Source of the DNA: Sphingobium wenxiniae
GTDB taxonomy: Bacteria; Pseudomonadota; Alphaproteobacteria; Sphingomonadales; Sphingomonadaceae
DNA length: 64,000 nt
Assembly: GCF_007830065.1 (NCBI RefSeq)
Contig: NZ_VLKK01000006.1
Coordinates: 178,381-242,380 of the forward strand
Direction of reading: 5' to 3'
Position 1 is the first letter of the stretch; each line of letters starts with the position of its first letter. Of the stretch, positions 32,983 to 42,037 are shown piece after piece. The notes under the pieces were generated by a model that searched no databases, was not told the DNA's origin, and saw nothing but the letters and a program-made list of their open reading frames with translations. Position numbers and translations under genes: made by a program.

Positions 32983-35226
32983 TTCTTCGATCGGGGATTC
33001 CACGGCGTCTTTCGTCGTCAGTCCGGCGACGAGCAGGCGCCAGTAGCCACGCTTGGCGCCGGTGCCGATGTAGACGTCCCGGATGCTCTCCCACATCTCC
33101 TTCCGGAATGCCTGCTGGGGGCTTCTGGAGTCGAAGCCATCCATCAGCGCCTTGACCTGAATGTCGGGGCTGCCTTGCCCGGCTGCGACGACGAGGCGTT
33201 CGAAGATTGTAAGCTGATCGTTCCCGGCGAGGTGCAGCGGTTCCTTACCCGGAATGTACAGAGTACCGGACTGTGTGCTCGTCCGCACCACCCGCGGTGA
33301 CACGCCCCCGCGTGCGAGCGAAAGGCTGCTCCGATATGCGAGTTCGAGGCCGTCCCGAGCGAACAGGATCTCATCGTCCGCTGATGCGAGGTGGGACAGG
33401 AGCGGCATAACCACGTTCGGGCCGAGGTGCGATGGCATTTCCTCGCTTGCCGCGAGGATGATGCCGACGCCGGCTGAGTTCCGCGCGCGCAGGGCCAGAT
33501 CCAGCCGCTGCGCCGTTTTCGGATCATTGAGACGCCGGGCGAAATAGATGGGCGCTTCGGTGCCATCGACCTGTATCGTACCGAGAAGGGTCAGGTCAGG
33601 GTCGAGAATCTGCGCTGCCAGCCTGCTCAGGAGCGGTTTCATCAGGCGCATGAGCGTCTCGTGAAGCCATTGGGCGTTGATCGTGTACATCTCGACATCG
33701 GACGCTGGCCGTTTGCCGGCATCCTCGCCGAACGGGCCTACAATACGGACCATGCCTCCTGTCGCTGACGGCTTGATGGTGCCTTCCCCGTCGAGGTCGT
33801 CCTCCTCGATGAGGACCACATCCTGCCGGTCGCGCCGCTCGAGTAGCCCGCCTTCGATCAGTCGGCTCGCGTCGAGCCCCAGTTCCAGCAGATACCCACC
33901 GCTGACCTCGTCCTCGACCCGGTCGTGGAGTTGAACCAACTGGGGAAAGATCGCGCGCAGATCGTCGGGTGAAATCTGTCGGAATGCACTGAGAATTCCC
34001 CATTCTTTCAGAAGATCGAAGCCGAGGCTGCGATCTTCCGGATCCGCCTTGCTCTGCAGGTTGCAGCTTTTCGTGCCTGCGATCGTGATGTTCAGCGTCC
34101 GCTCTTTCTCGTCGCCGACCCGATTATAGGCAACCGCTATCCCGATGCGGCTGAAGGCTTCTGCGCGTTGGAAGATGTTCCCGGCTCCGAGGTACTGGTC
34201 AGCCACCTCCTCGATATTGTCCTCGACGGTGACTTTGAGCTGCAGCTTGCGCCCCCAGTGGCCGAGCCGGACCTCTGCTTCCACGACACGGGAAAATTTG
34301 AGCTCGTAGCCGTCGATCGTGGGAGGTTGCAGCAGAAGCGAGGTGCGGAACCGCGTGAGATTGTAACGCTTCCAGGTCAGCGGCTTCTGGGAGAGGTCCT
34401 GGCCGAGTGCGACTTCGGCAAACGAGTTGCTGACTGTCTGGCGCACCACCGGGTTGTCCGCACAGATCTCGATCTGCCGCAGCGATGGCGTGTAGATCAG
34501 CGTCGCCTCGTTCGGTGGTCGGTAGTAAATCGTTGCCCGACGTCCATCGTGTCGGTGGTTGTAAACGCTCGACAGCGGTCCGCCATGCCGGACGATCAGC
34601 ATGATGGACGCGGGGTGCGCATCGGTGGCGGGCAGATCGAGCGCTTTCACCGTACAGGAAATCTCGGGCTTGAGCTCGAGCAGCTCCTTGATCCTGGTGG
34701 CCAGCACCGCCTCGTCGATTCCCACAGCATCGAGAGCAACATGATTTTCGAGATCAACCTCAAAGGCGTCGTAGAGCTTGCCGTGGTCGCGGAACTGCCG
34801 GGCAAAATGAAAACTCTCGGCATCCTCGAACGTTTCGCGCGCGTTTAGGTAGACCCAAATGCTCCTGCAAAGCCGATCGGGCTGTCGATCGAACTCCAGC
34901 GACTGGTCATCACCGAGCTGCTGCTTGACGATTGTCGTAAGGGACGTGGCACCTTTGCTGTCCGCGAGAGACCGGATTCTACGCGATCGCTGCTCTGCCG
35001 GTCGTAATTCGTCCTGATCAAAGTCCGATAGCGTTTGGATGAGCCCTTGTCGAAACGCCTCGACCGCTTCCTCGTCCACTTGATCGGGGCAGTCTTCAGG
35101 CAAATTGAAGTCCGGTTCGTTGTCACCCTCTCTGAGAGCAAGAGCTGCCCGGGCAAGATCGATGCGCGCGTCCTCGATCAGTGCCAGGACCTGAGGACCG
35201 ATAGAATTTGCCTTTCGTGACACCAC
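32974..35226 (-). CDS. Unrecognised 750-residue protein
   Basis: I do not recognise this protein. The likely start is GTG 35226 (or GTG 35223), with AAAGGGG five to eight bases upstream; a TTG at 35271 would add 15 residues. It is soluble and mixed alpha/beta, without membrane segments, signal peptide or P-loop. Distinct stretches include RSIWVYLNARETFEDAESFH, MLIVRHGGPLSSVYNHRHDG, an acidic EEDDLDGEGTIK around residue 485, and a C-terminal DIQVKALMDGFDSRSPQQAF. It lies between the recombinase cassette and the early operon, a common cargo position. Function unknown; a defence role is possible but unsupported by motifs. Confidence 0.65.
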   Translation of the reverse strand: MVSRKANSIGPQVLALIEDARIDLARAALALREGDNEPDFNLPEDCPDQVDEEAVEAFRQGLIQTLSDFDQDELRPAEQRSRRIRSLADSKGATSLTTIVKQQLGDDQSLEFDRQPDRLCRSIWVYLNARETFEDAESFHFARQFRDHGKLYDAFEVDLENHVALDAVGIDEAVLATRIKELLELKPEISCTVKALDLPATDAHPASIMLIVRHGGPLSSVYNHRHDGRRATIYYRPPNEATLIYTPSLRQIEICADNPVVRQTVSNSFAEVALGQDLSQKPLTWKRYNLTRFRTSLLLQPPTIDGYELKFSRVVEAEVRLGHWGRKLQLKVTVEDNIEEVADQYLGAGNIFQRAEAFSRIGIAVAYNRVGDEKERTLNITIAGTKSCNLQSKADPEDRSLGFDLLKEWGILSAFRQISPDDLRAIFPQLVQLHDRVEDEVSGGYLLELGLDASRLIEGGLLERRDRQDVVLIEEDDLDGEGTIKPSATGGMVRIVGPFGEDAGKRPASDVEMYTINAQWLHETLMRLMKPLLSRLAAQILDPDLTLLGTIQVDGTEAPIYFARRLNDPKTAQRLDLALRARNSAGVGIILAASEEMPSHLGPNVVMPLLSHLASADDEILFARDGLELAYRSSLSLARGGVSPRVVRTSTQSGTLYIPGKEPLHLAGNDQLTIFERLVVAAGQGSPDIQVKALMDGFDSRSPQQAFRKEMWESIRDVYIGTGAKRGYWRLLVAGLTTKDAVESPIEEPV

Positions 35227-35530
35227 GCTCACCCCTTTGATCAATTTCCTATTCAGATGATTCGCAATCAATGATTGCTGGCAGCATGGCAGTGCGCAAG
35301 GATGATATTCCAGATTTATTCATAGCTTCATGTGAAGCGCCGCGAACCCACTGTCCCGTTTCGCAGGGTCATTTGGCTTTTCCGTCTCAGTACTATCGCT
35401 CGACCCAGTCGGGTGCCAGACGGAGATGCCAAGTGAAACGCCCGTACCCGATATATCCCGATCATATGCCTTCGGCCGCACGCCGCGGGCCATGTTTCGC
35501 GTTGCCAGACACCAAAGTTGGGGTGGCAGC
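35227..35530. other. Divergent intergenic region before the recombinase cassette
   Basis: About 300 bp without a credible gene. It contains the inverted repeat GCTTCA-TG-TGAAGC at 35325-35338, a possible operator, and must hold the start signals of the leftward 750-residue gene and the rightward recombinase cassette. Confidence 0.5.
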
Positions 35531-35734
35531 ATGAGCAGAGAAAACGGCATCAATCCGGACATCATGTCCGTGGATTCCCGACTGTCCGAGTTGGGCCGCA
35601 TCATCGCTGCGGGCATTCTGCGCATGCGCGAACAGTCCAGTCCTTTACCTGCGCGCAGCGGAGATAGTTCGCTCGCTATCCTGCCCGCCAAGAGCGTCAG
35701 TCGTCCCCGGGCAAAGGCCCGGATTGGAGAATGA
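35531..35734 (+). CDS. Small hypothetical protein of the recombinase cassette
   Basis: A 67-residue protein starting at ATG 35531 (MSRENGINPDIMSVDSRLSE), with a helical N-half (RLSELGRIIAAGILRMREQ) and a basic, proline-containing end. It overlaps the DUF2924 gene by 4 bp. Small proteins of this kind often precede DUF2924-recombinase pairs in alphaproteobacteria; function unknown. Confidence 0.65.
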   Translation: MSRENGINPDIMSVDSRLSELGRIIAAGILRMREQSSPLPARSGDSSLAILPAKSVSRPRAKARIGE

Positions 35735-36207
35735 TGATGCAAAAACAGGACAATGCGAAGGTGCTGGCCAGGCTGGCCAGGCTGGCCGCGCTGAAGGCGA
35801 TGACGGTCAGGGAACTGAAAACAGAATGGCAGGGCCTGATGGGATCGGCGGCACCCAACAATAGCCGATCGTTTCTGGAGCAGCGGCTGGCCTACCGCAT
35901 CCAGGAGCTGACCTGGGGCGGGCCTTCCAAGCCGGTCATTCGACTGCTCGATGCGCTGGCCGACGAGGTTGAGGGCAAGAAGGTCCGTAAGTCGGTGATC
36001 AGCGATCCTCGCAATCCGGTGATTGGCACGAGGCTGGTGCGCGAATGGGATGGCGCCGAACACATCATCACGGTGCTGAAGGACGGGTTCGACTGGCAGG
36101 GGCGGCGCTACAAGTCCCTGTCGGCAGTCGCCCGCGACATCACCGGCACGCAATGGAACGGCTACCGCTTCTTTGGCCTGCGGGAAAACAGGAAGGACGC
36201 CGCATGA
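35731..36207 (+). CDS. DUF2924 protein
   Basis: A 158-residue protein with the DUF2924 pattern: LKTEWQGLMGSAAPNNSRSF then LEQRLAYRIQEL, followed by IGTRLVREWDGAEHIITVLK and DGFDWQGRRYKSLSAVARDI then TGTQWNGYRFFGL. It is translationally coupled to both neighbours (ATGA overlaps). The family is regularly linked to large serine recombinases and is thought to assist DNA recognition or control of recombination; this has not been established as far as I know. Confidence 0.9.
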   Translation: MMMQKQDNAKVLARLARLAALKAMTVRELKTEWQGLMGSAAPNNSRSFLEQRLAYRIQELTWGGPSKPVIRLLDALADEVEGKKVRKSVISDPRNPVIGTRLVREWDGAEHIITVLKDGFDWQGRRYKSLSAVARDITGTQWNGYRFFGLRENRKDAA

Positions 36208-37523
36208 CGGAGATGACACCCCGGCGGCGACTGCGCTGCGCCATCTACACCCGCAAATCCAGCGAGGAAGGGTTGGACATGGAGTTCAACAGCCTCGATG
36301 CCCAGCGCGAGTCCTGCGAGGCCTATGTCGCCAGCCAGCGCGCCGAAGGTTGGGCCTGCATGCGCGAACGCTATGATGACGGGGGGTTCTCGGGCGGGAC
36401 GCTGGATCGCCCGGGCCTGAAAACCCTGATCGAGGATATCGAGGCCGGGCTGGTCGACGTGATTGTCGTTTACAAGATCGACCGCCTGTCACGGTCGCTG
36501 ATGGACTTCGCCAAGCTGGTCGAGGTGTTCGACCGGCACGGGGTCACGTTCGTGTCGGTGACGCAGGCGTTCAATACCACTACCAGCATGGGCCGCCTGA
36601 CACTCAATATCCTGCTGTCCTTCGCCCAGTTCGAGCGCGAGGTCACCGGCGAGCGGATCCGTGACAAGTTCGCGGCCAGCCGTGCAAAAGGCATGTGGAT
36701 GGGCGGGTTCGTGCCGATGGGTTATGATTTGGTCGCCCGCAAGCTCATCATCAACGATGCCGAAGCCGCCACGGTGCGCGGCATCTTCGAACGGTTCGTG
36801 GAGCTGGGCTCGGCGACGACGCTGACCCGCGAGTTGGTGGCGAACGGGACCCTCAACAAGCGTGGGCGCCCGATCGACAAGGGGTTTCTCTACAAGCTTT
36901 TCCGCAACCGGCTCTATCTCGGTGAGGCCGTGCACAAGGGCACCAGCTATCCCGGCGAGCATCGGGCCATCATCGACCAGCCGCTGTGGGATCAGGTGCA
37001 TGCCATATTGCAGGAGAGCCCACGGCAGCGGGCGGCCAACACCCGTGCGCAGACCCCGGCGCTCTTGAAGGGGCTGATATTCACCACCACCGGCATCGCC
37101 ATGACACCGACCGCTACCAAGAAGGGTGGCCGGCATTATCGCTACTATACTTCGATGGACGCCATCCGGAACCGGGCTGCCGAAGGCACCGACGGGTTCG
37201 TCCGGCTCAACGCGGGGATGGTGGAAACGGCCGTAGTCCAGCACATTCGGTCGCTGCTGCGCACGCCAGAGATCGTCACGCGGGCGGTTGAAGGTGCGCG
37301 CCGGACTGACCCGACCGTCAACGAGACTGAAGTCGTCACTGCGCTGTCGGACTTCGATGGGCTGTGGGAATCGCTGTTCCCGGCCGAACAGGCCCGCATC
37401 GCCCGGCTGCTGATAGAGCGGGTCACGGTCAGCAGCGACGGCCTCGCGGTCGATCTGCGCACCGAGGGTCTCGGATCGATCATCCGCGAAATGGTCACCC
37501 CGAAACAGGAGTTGGCAGCATGA
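36204..37523 (+). CDS. Large serine recombinase (integrase)
   Basis: A 439-residue site-specific recombinase. The catalytic nucleophile is S19 in AIYTRKSSEEG; YKIDRLSRSLMDFAKLVEVF carries the active-site arginines, followed by SFAQFEREVTGERIRDKFAA. The recombinase DNA-binding domain starts near residue 170 (GYDLVARKLIINDAEAATVR). The C-terminal zinc and coiled-coil region is short compared with phiC31-type enzymes. ATG 36204 overlaps the DUF2924 stop. It is the probable integrase of the phage-like element and marks its right end. Confidence 0.93.
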   Translation: MTEMTPRRRLRCAIYTRKSSEEGLDMEFNSLDAQRESCEAYVASQRAEGWACMRERYDDGGFSGGTLDRPGLKTLIEDIEAGLVDVIVVYKIDRLSRSLMDFAKLVEVFDRHGVTFVSVTQAFNTTTSMGRLTLNILLSFAQFEREVTGERIRDKFAASRAKGMWMGGFVPMGYDLVARKLIINDAEAATVRGIFERFVELGSATTLTRELVANGTLNKRGRPIDKGFLYKLFRNRLYLGEAVHKGTSYPGEHRAIIDQPLWDQVHAILQESPRQRAANTRAQTPALLKGLIFTTTGIAMTPTATKKGGRHYRYYTSMDAIRNRAAEGTDGFVRLNAGMVETAVVQHIRSLLRTPEIVTRAVEGARRTDPTVNETEVVTALSDFDGLWESLFPAEQARIARLLIERVTVSSDGLAVDLRTEGLGSIIREMVTPKQELAA

Positions 37524-37903
37524 GCGCCCCCACCACCATGCGGGTTTTCATCCCGCTCACCATCCGCAAGCGCAACGGACGGCCGAAGATCGTGCCTCCC
37601 GCCGACATGGCACCGGATATCGGCGGGGTGGATCCGCATGTGCTGAAGGCGATCGCCAAGGCGTGGAGCTGGCGGCGGAAGCTGGAGAGTGGGGAAGCGG
37701 CGACGATACAGGATATCGCGCAAGCCGAGGGCATTTCGGATCGTTATGTCGGGCGCATGCTGCGACTGGCCTATCTTGCCCCGGCCGTGCTGGAAAAGCT
37801 CCTGATCCAGCGCATGGCCCCGACCGTGTCGATCAAGGACATGACGGCCGCTGCCGAACTGCCGTGGGCGGAGCAGGAGGCGGTGGTATATGGTCAGGGA
37901 TAA
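37520..37903 (+). CDS. HTH protein following the recombinase
   Basis: A 127-residue basic protein (MRVFIPLTIRKRNGRPKIV) with a helix-turn-helix at about residues 73-95 (TIQDIAQAEGISDRYVGRML). It is coupled to the recombinase by an ATGA overlap. The conserved position suggests a recombination cofactor, such as a directionality factor, or a regulator of the cassette; neither is shown. Confidence 0.75.
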   Translation: MSAPTTMRVFIPLTIRKRNGRPKIVPPADMAPDIGGVDPHVLKAIAKAWSWRRKLESGEAATIQDIAQAEGISDRYVGRMLRLAYLAPAVLEKLLIQRMAPTVSIKDMTAAAELPWAEQEAVVYGQG

Positions 37904-38236
37904 AGGTCCGCTTCGCCGCTCGATGTGGTCAAACAGGCGGCTCTCGATAGATCCCGAAAGCCGCCAATTTCAGGTTAGTTTCGAGCGTCGCCGATGATTC
38001 CAGGAGGTGAAAGCAGCGGGAAGCCGCGCGAGCACATCAAGGCCGGTGTATGGGATCGACCATCGCGCCGGCCGGGCCGACGCGCCGCGCTTTCTAGCTT
38101 TCAGTGAAGTCACGATGAATCGTCTTATCGACCGTTCATTTAGCGTACACCGATCGGCAAACGAGAATGTCATCAACAACGCTCCTTCAATCTGTTATCG
38201 GTTGGCTGCTTCGTTGAAACTGCAAGAGGATCTGCC
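37904..38236. other. Intergenic region at the right end of the element
   Basis: About 330 bp between the recombinase cassette and norB. It probably contains the right attachment site and the norB promoter. An inverted repeat ACGAT-GA-ATCGT lies at 38112-38123. I see no repeat longer than about 9 bp shared with the left boundary candidates and no clear FNR or NsrR box. Confidence 0.5.
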
Positions 38237-40480
38237 GTGGGAGAATATCGCAAGTTATGGTGGACGCTGATCGCGGTCCTCGCCGTCACATTCAGCATAT
38301 TGGGTTTCTACGGCACCGAATTCTATCGGAAGCCGCCGCCGATTCCGGCGCAGGTCGTATCGGCCAGCGGTACGGTACTGATGACCCGCGGCGATATCCT
38401 CGACGGACAGACAGCCTGGCAAAGCACCGGCGGAATGCAACTCGGGTCAATCTGGGGGCATGGCGCCTATCAGGCGCCCGACTGGTCCGCCGACTGGCTG
38501 CATCGCGAACTGACCACCTGGCTCGATCTCACTGCGCAGGAGACCGCTGGCAAGCCGTTCGATGCCCTCCAGCCGGGCGAGCAGGCCAAGCTCACCTATT
38601 GGCTGGAGCAGGAATATCGCCGCAACACGTACGACCTCGACACCGGCACCTTGACCGTTTCCGACCGGCGCGCTCGGGCGATGGCTGCAGTTGCCGACCA
38701 CTATCAGCGACTTTACGGCAATGATCCGGCGCTGACCCAGCAGCGCGACAATTACGCCATGAAGGACAACACCCTGCCCGATCCGGCGCGGCGGGAGAAC
38801 CTGACTGATTTCTTCTTCTGGACCGCTTGGGCTACCGCCACCGAACGGCCGGGAACGAATGCAACCTATACCAACAACTGGCCGCCCGAGCCGCTGATCA
38901 GCAATCACCCGACACCCGAAAACATCATGTGGTCGCTGGCATGCGTCATGATTCTGATCGCTGGCGTCGGCGCGCTGGTCTGGGGCTGGGCATTCCTGCG
39001 CAGCCACGAGCCCGAACCCCAAGCGCCGAAAAACGATCCGGTCCTCGCCATCGGGCTGACCCCGTCGCAAAAGGCGGTCGGGAAATACCTCTTCGTCGTG
39101 ATGGCGCTATTCGTCTTCCAGGTGTTCCTCGGCGGCCTGACCGCCCATTACACCATCGAAGGACAGGGTTTTTACGGCATCGACCTGTCATGGCTCCCTT
39201 ACTCCCTCAGCCGTACCTGGCATGTCCAGAGCGCGATATTGTGGATCGCCACAGCCTTTCTGGCGGCGGGACTATTCCTCGCGCCCGTCATTAACGGCGG
39301 CAAGGACCCGAAATATCAGGCGCTTGGCGTCCATATCCTGTTCGCAGCGCTGCTGATCGTTGTCGTCGGTTCTTTTGCCGGCAATTATTTTGCCATCGCC
39401 CAGACCATGCCGCCCGAACTCAATTTCTGGCTTGGCCATCAGGGGTATGAATATCTCGACCTCGGCCGACTGTGGCAGATCGCCTTGTTCATCGGCATAT
39501 TGTTCTGGCTCGGCCTGATGCTGCGGGCGATGATCCCGGCCTTGCGCGGCGACGGGGACAAGAACCTCATCGCCCTGCTGTGCGTCTCGGTTGTCGCCAT
39601 CGGGCTGTTCTACGGCTCCGGCCTGTTTTACGGCGAACGCACCCACATCACCATCATGGAATATTGGCGTTGGTGGGTGGTGCATTTGTGGGTGGAAGGC
39701 ATCTTCGAGGTCTTCGCGACCACCGCCTTGGCGTTCATCTTTTCCTCCATGGGGCTGGTGTCGCGCCGCATTGCTACGGCGGCGGCTTTGACCTCAGCGT
39801 CGCTGTTCATGGTCGGCGGCGTGCCCGGCACCTTCCACCATCTGTATTTCTCCGGCACCACCACGCCGGTGATGGCGGTCGGCGCGGCGTTCAGCGCGCT
39901 CGAAGTCGTGCCGCTGATCGTGCTCGGCTACGAAGCGTGGGAGCATTGGAGCTACCGGACTCGCGCGCCGTGGATGCAGCGGGTGAAATGGCCGTTGATG
40001 TGCTTTGTCGCGGTCGCCTTCTGGAACATGCTGGGTGCCGGCGTCTTCGGCTTCATGATCAACACGCCGGTCGCGCTGTTCTATCTGCAGGGCCTCAACA
40101 CCACCGCCGTCCATGCGCATGCCGCGCTGTTCGGCGTCTATGGCTTCCTGTCGCTGGGCTTCGTGCTGCTGATCCTGCGCTATCTGCGCTCGGAGATATT
40201 GTTCAACGAACGGTTGATGAAAACGGGCTTCTGGGCGCTGAATGCCGGTCTGGTGCTGATGATCTTCACCAGCCTGCTGCCAGTCGGGCTGTTCCAGTTC
40301 CAGGCGAGCACCAGCGTCGGCATGTGGTATGCGCGCAGCGACACCTTCTTGCAGCAGCCCTTCCTCGAAACCTTGCGCTGGATCCGGACGTTCGGCGATG
40401 TCGTGTTCATCATCGGGGCTGTAGCGGTCGCCTGGCAGGTCGTGATTCTGGGCCTGTGGCGAAAGGGTGCTCGCGCATGA
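38237..40480 (+). CDS. norB: Quinol-dependent nitric oxide reductase, large subunit
   Basis: A 747-residue membrane enzyme reducing 2 NO to N2O with electrons from quinol. GTG 38237 has AGAGGA upstream. The N-terminal 220 residues form one membrane helix plus a periplasmic domain (ending RPGTNATYTNNWPPEPLISN) that marks the single-subunit qNor type. The catalytic part has the heme-copper oxidase fold: RTWHVQSAILW holds a heme-ligand His, WWVVHLWVEGIFEVFATT the FeB His and Glu, and GTFHHLYFSG the paired His. No nitrite reductase or norC is nearby, so NO detoxification is more likely than denitrification. It overlaps nnrS by 4 bp. Confidence 0.94.
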   Translation: MGEYRKLWWTLIAVLAVTFSILGFYGTEFYRKPPPIPAQVVSASGTVLMTRGDILDGQTAWQSTGGMQLGSIWGHGAYQAPDWSADWLHRELTTWLDLTAQETAGKPFDALQPGEQAKLTYWLEQEYRRNTYDLDTGTLTVSDRRARAMAAVADHYQRLYGNDPALTQQRDNYAMKDNTLPDPARRENLTDFFFWTAWATATERPGTNATYTNNWPPEPLISNHPTPENIMWSLACVMILIAGVGALVWGWAFLRSHEPEPQAPKNDPVLAIGLTPSQKAVGKYLFVVMALFVFQVFLGGLTAHYTIEGQGFYGIDLSWLPYSLSRTWHVQSAILWIATAFLAAGLFLAPVINGGKDPKYQALGVHILFAALLIVVVGSFAGNYFAIAQTMPPELNFWLGHQGYEYLDLGRLWQIALFIGILFWLGLMLRAMIPALRGDGDKNLIALLCVSVVAIGLFYGSGLFYGERTHITIMEYWRWWVVHLWVEGIFEVFATTALAFIFSSMGLVSRRIATAAALTSASLFMVGGVPGTFHHLYFSGTTTPVMAVGAAFSALEVVPLIVLGYEAWEHWSYRTRAPWMQRVKWPLMCFVAVAFWNMLGAGVFGFMINTPVALFYLQGLNTTAVHAHAALFGVYGFLSLGFVLLILRYLRSEILFNERLMKTGFWALNAGLVLMIFTSLLPVGLFQFQASTSVGMWYARSDTFLQQPFLETLRWIRTFGDVVFIIGAVAVAWQVVILGLWRKGARA

Positions 40481-41670
40481 TCGGGAAAACTGCTGAAGAG
40501 AATCGCAGTGCCGAAACACCGATATGCCTCCAAGGCGGGTTCCGGCTGCTTTTCACCGGCGCGGCGCTCTGGGCGCTGGTCGTCGTCGCGCTGTGGGTCG
40601 GTGCGCTGGATGGAGCGTGGTCGCTGCCGACCGCGATGGAGCCGCTCGCCTGGCACCAGCATGAGATGCTGTTCGGCTATCTCGGCGCGGTCATCGCCGG
40701 GTTCCTGAGCGCGGCCATCCCCAACTGGACGGGGCGGCCAGTAGTGACCGGCTGGCCGGTGGCGGCGTTCGTCGGCCTGTGGGTCGCCGCCCGGCTGGCG
40801 GTGCTGTTTTCCGCCTATGTGCCGCCGCTCGTTGGCACCGTGCTCGACGTCGGCTTCCTGCTTGCGCTGTTCGGCTATGCAGCGCGGCAGATATTCGCCG
40901 CGCGCAACCGCAACAAGCCGATCCTGATCGTCCTGCTCCTGTTCGCCGCCGCCTGCGGACTGGATCATGCCGCGGCGATGGGGTTCACCGCCGACCCGGC
41001 GATCGGCATGCGAGCCGGCTTCGCGCTGATCCTCATGCTGATCGCGATCATCGGTGGGCGGATCATCCCGGCCTTCACCCGCAACTGGCTGGTCCGGCGC
41101 GGCCAGACGGACGGGTTGCCGATCATGGCCAACCGGTTCGACCATGCGGTGCTCGCAATCACGGCGATCGCCCTAGCCGGCTGGACACTCGCACCGGCTG
41201 CGCATCTGGTGGCCTGGCTGCTGCTTGGCGCCGGCGCGTTGCACGCCGCGCGGCTGACCCGCTGGGCCGGGCTGCGTGCGGTGGCCGACCCTTTGGTGTT
41301 CGTGCTGCATGTCGCCTACGCATGGCTGCCGTTGGGGTTGCTGCTGCTTGGCGCCGCCACTCTGTGGCCGATCGTGCCCGTATCGAGCGCGATGCACGCG
41401 CTGGGTGCCGGCGCGATGGCGGCGATGACACTGGCGGTCATGACGCGGGCGACGCGCGGCCATACCAGCCGGCCGCTGGAAGCGGACGGCGCGACGGTCG
41501 CGGTCTATATGCTGGTCAATCTGGGCGCACTGCTGCGGGTCGCCGCTCCGCTGCTGCCGTTCGACTATATGCTGAGCATTCGTCTGGCCGGCGGTCTGTG
41601 GGGCGGCGCTTTCCTGCTGTTCTTATTCATTTACGGGCGTATGGCAATGGAACGGCCCGTCAAATCCTGA
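40477..41670 (+). CDS. nnrS: NnrS family membrane protein
   Basis: A 397-residue protein with about 12 membrane helices. The family hallmark WHQHEMLFGYLGAVIAGFL is near residue 62 and GGRIIPAFTRNWL near residue 190. NnrS is a heme- and copper-containing protein that protects cells against NO stress. The ATG overlaps the norB stop, so both are made together. The end adjoins the cupin gene on the other strand without a gap. Confidence 0.92.
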   Translation: MIGKTAEENRSAETPICLQGGFRLLFTGAALWALVVVALWVGALDGAWSLPTAMEPLAWHQHEMLFGYLGAVIAGFLSAAIPNWTGRPVVTGWPVAAFVGLWVAARLAVLFSAYVPPLVGTVLDVGFLLALFGYAARQIFAARNRNKPILIVLLLFAAACGLDHAAAMGFTADPAIGMRAGFALILMLIAIIGGRIIPAFTRNWLVRRGQTDGLPIMANRFDHAVLAITAIALAGWTLAPAAHLVAWLLLGAGALHAARLTRWAGLRAVADPLVFVLHVAYAWLPLGLLLLGAATLWPIVPVSSAMHALGAGAMAAMTLAVMTRATRGHTSRPLEADGATVAVYMLVNLGALLRVAAPLLPFDYMLSIRLAGGLWGGAFLLFLFIYGRMAMERPVKS

Positions 41671-42006
41671 TCACCGCGCCGGGGGCGTGTCGAACAATAT
41701 CGTGAGCAGCAACCGTGCATCTTCGACGCAATGAACAGAATGATGATCGCCGCGCTCCAGATAGACCCAGTCCCCGGCGCCGAGTTCAATGTCCGATGGA
41801 CCCAGTGTGACGTGGCCTTCCAGACAATGCAGCGTCAGATAACCGGACACATGGTGTGGCGGTATGGTTGATCCCGCGGGAACGACGAGGTGAATTGCCT
41901 CGAACCGATCCGTTTTGACCAGCGCGGCGGTCCTGGTGGCGCCCCGCTCGACAGCTAACGCCTCCAGATGGATCACTTCGCCGGGCTTTACGTGCTGGAG
42001 TGCCAT
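41671..42006 (-). CDS. Cupin-domain protein
   Basis: A 111-residue single-domain cupin. Motif 1 is TIPPHHVSGYLTLHCLEGHV and motif 2 AGDWVYLERGDHHSVHCVED, with His residues suited to bind one metal ion. The ribosome site GAAGGAAG lies partly in an inverted repeat (CCTTCG-N11-CGAAGG, 42015-42037). It converges on the norB-nnrS pair; small cupins occur near NO-response genes, but a role here is only inferred. Confidence 0.8.
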   Translation of the reverse strand: MALQHVKPGEVIHLEALAVERGATRTAALVKTDRFEAIHLVVPAGSTIPPHHVSGYLTLHCLEGHVTLGPSDIELGAGDWVYLERGDHHSVHCVEDARLLLTILFDTPPAR

Positions 42007-42014
42007 CTCAACTT

Positions 42015-42037
42015 CCTTCGATATTTGGTACCGAAGG
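42015..42037 (-). promoter_or_regulatory. Inverted repeat overlapping the cupin ribosome site
   Basis: CCTTCG-N11-CGAAGG lies 9-31 bases before the cupin ATG, its inner arm running into the Shine-Dalgarno GAAGGAAG. It could be an operator or a weak mRNA hairpin. Confidence 0.3.

Larger units (their letters stand above)
17075..37903. mobile_element. Tail-less phage-like element (capsid-forming satellite or deleted prophage)
   Basis: About 20.8 kb containing holin candidate, endolysin, head-tail connectors, capsid, protease, portal, both terminase subunits, HNH, ParB-methylase, primase, sigma-like and Com-like regulators on the minus strand, then a serine recombinase cassette on the plus strand at the right end. 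There is no tape measure, tail tube, baseplate or tail fibre gene, and no obvious CI-type repressor. The boundaries are approximate: serine integrases leave very short core identities, and I could not identify attL and attR. Confidence 0.7.

Noticed and set aside
36045..36203. N-terminal extension of the serine recombinase into the DUF2924 gene
   Set aside because: The extension is a shadow of DUF2924 in another frame; ATG 36204 directly precedes the YTRKS motif and overlaps the DUF2924 stop.
17044..38050. Shared CAAGGCCGG near 17048 and near 38038 as att core
   Set aside because: A 9 bp match is expected by chance in GC-rich DNA of this length, and at 17048 it is part of a terminator hairpin.
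39472..40476. N-terminal extension of nnrS into norB
   Set aside because: Shadow frame of norB; the real nnrS starts at ATG 40477 overlapping the norB stop.
38237..42006. Denitrification cluster
   Set aside because: Only a qNor-type NO reductase and NnrS are present, without nirK/nirS, norC or nos genes, so detoxification is more likely.
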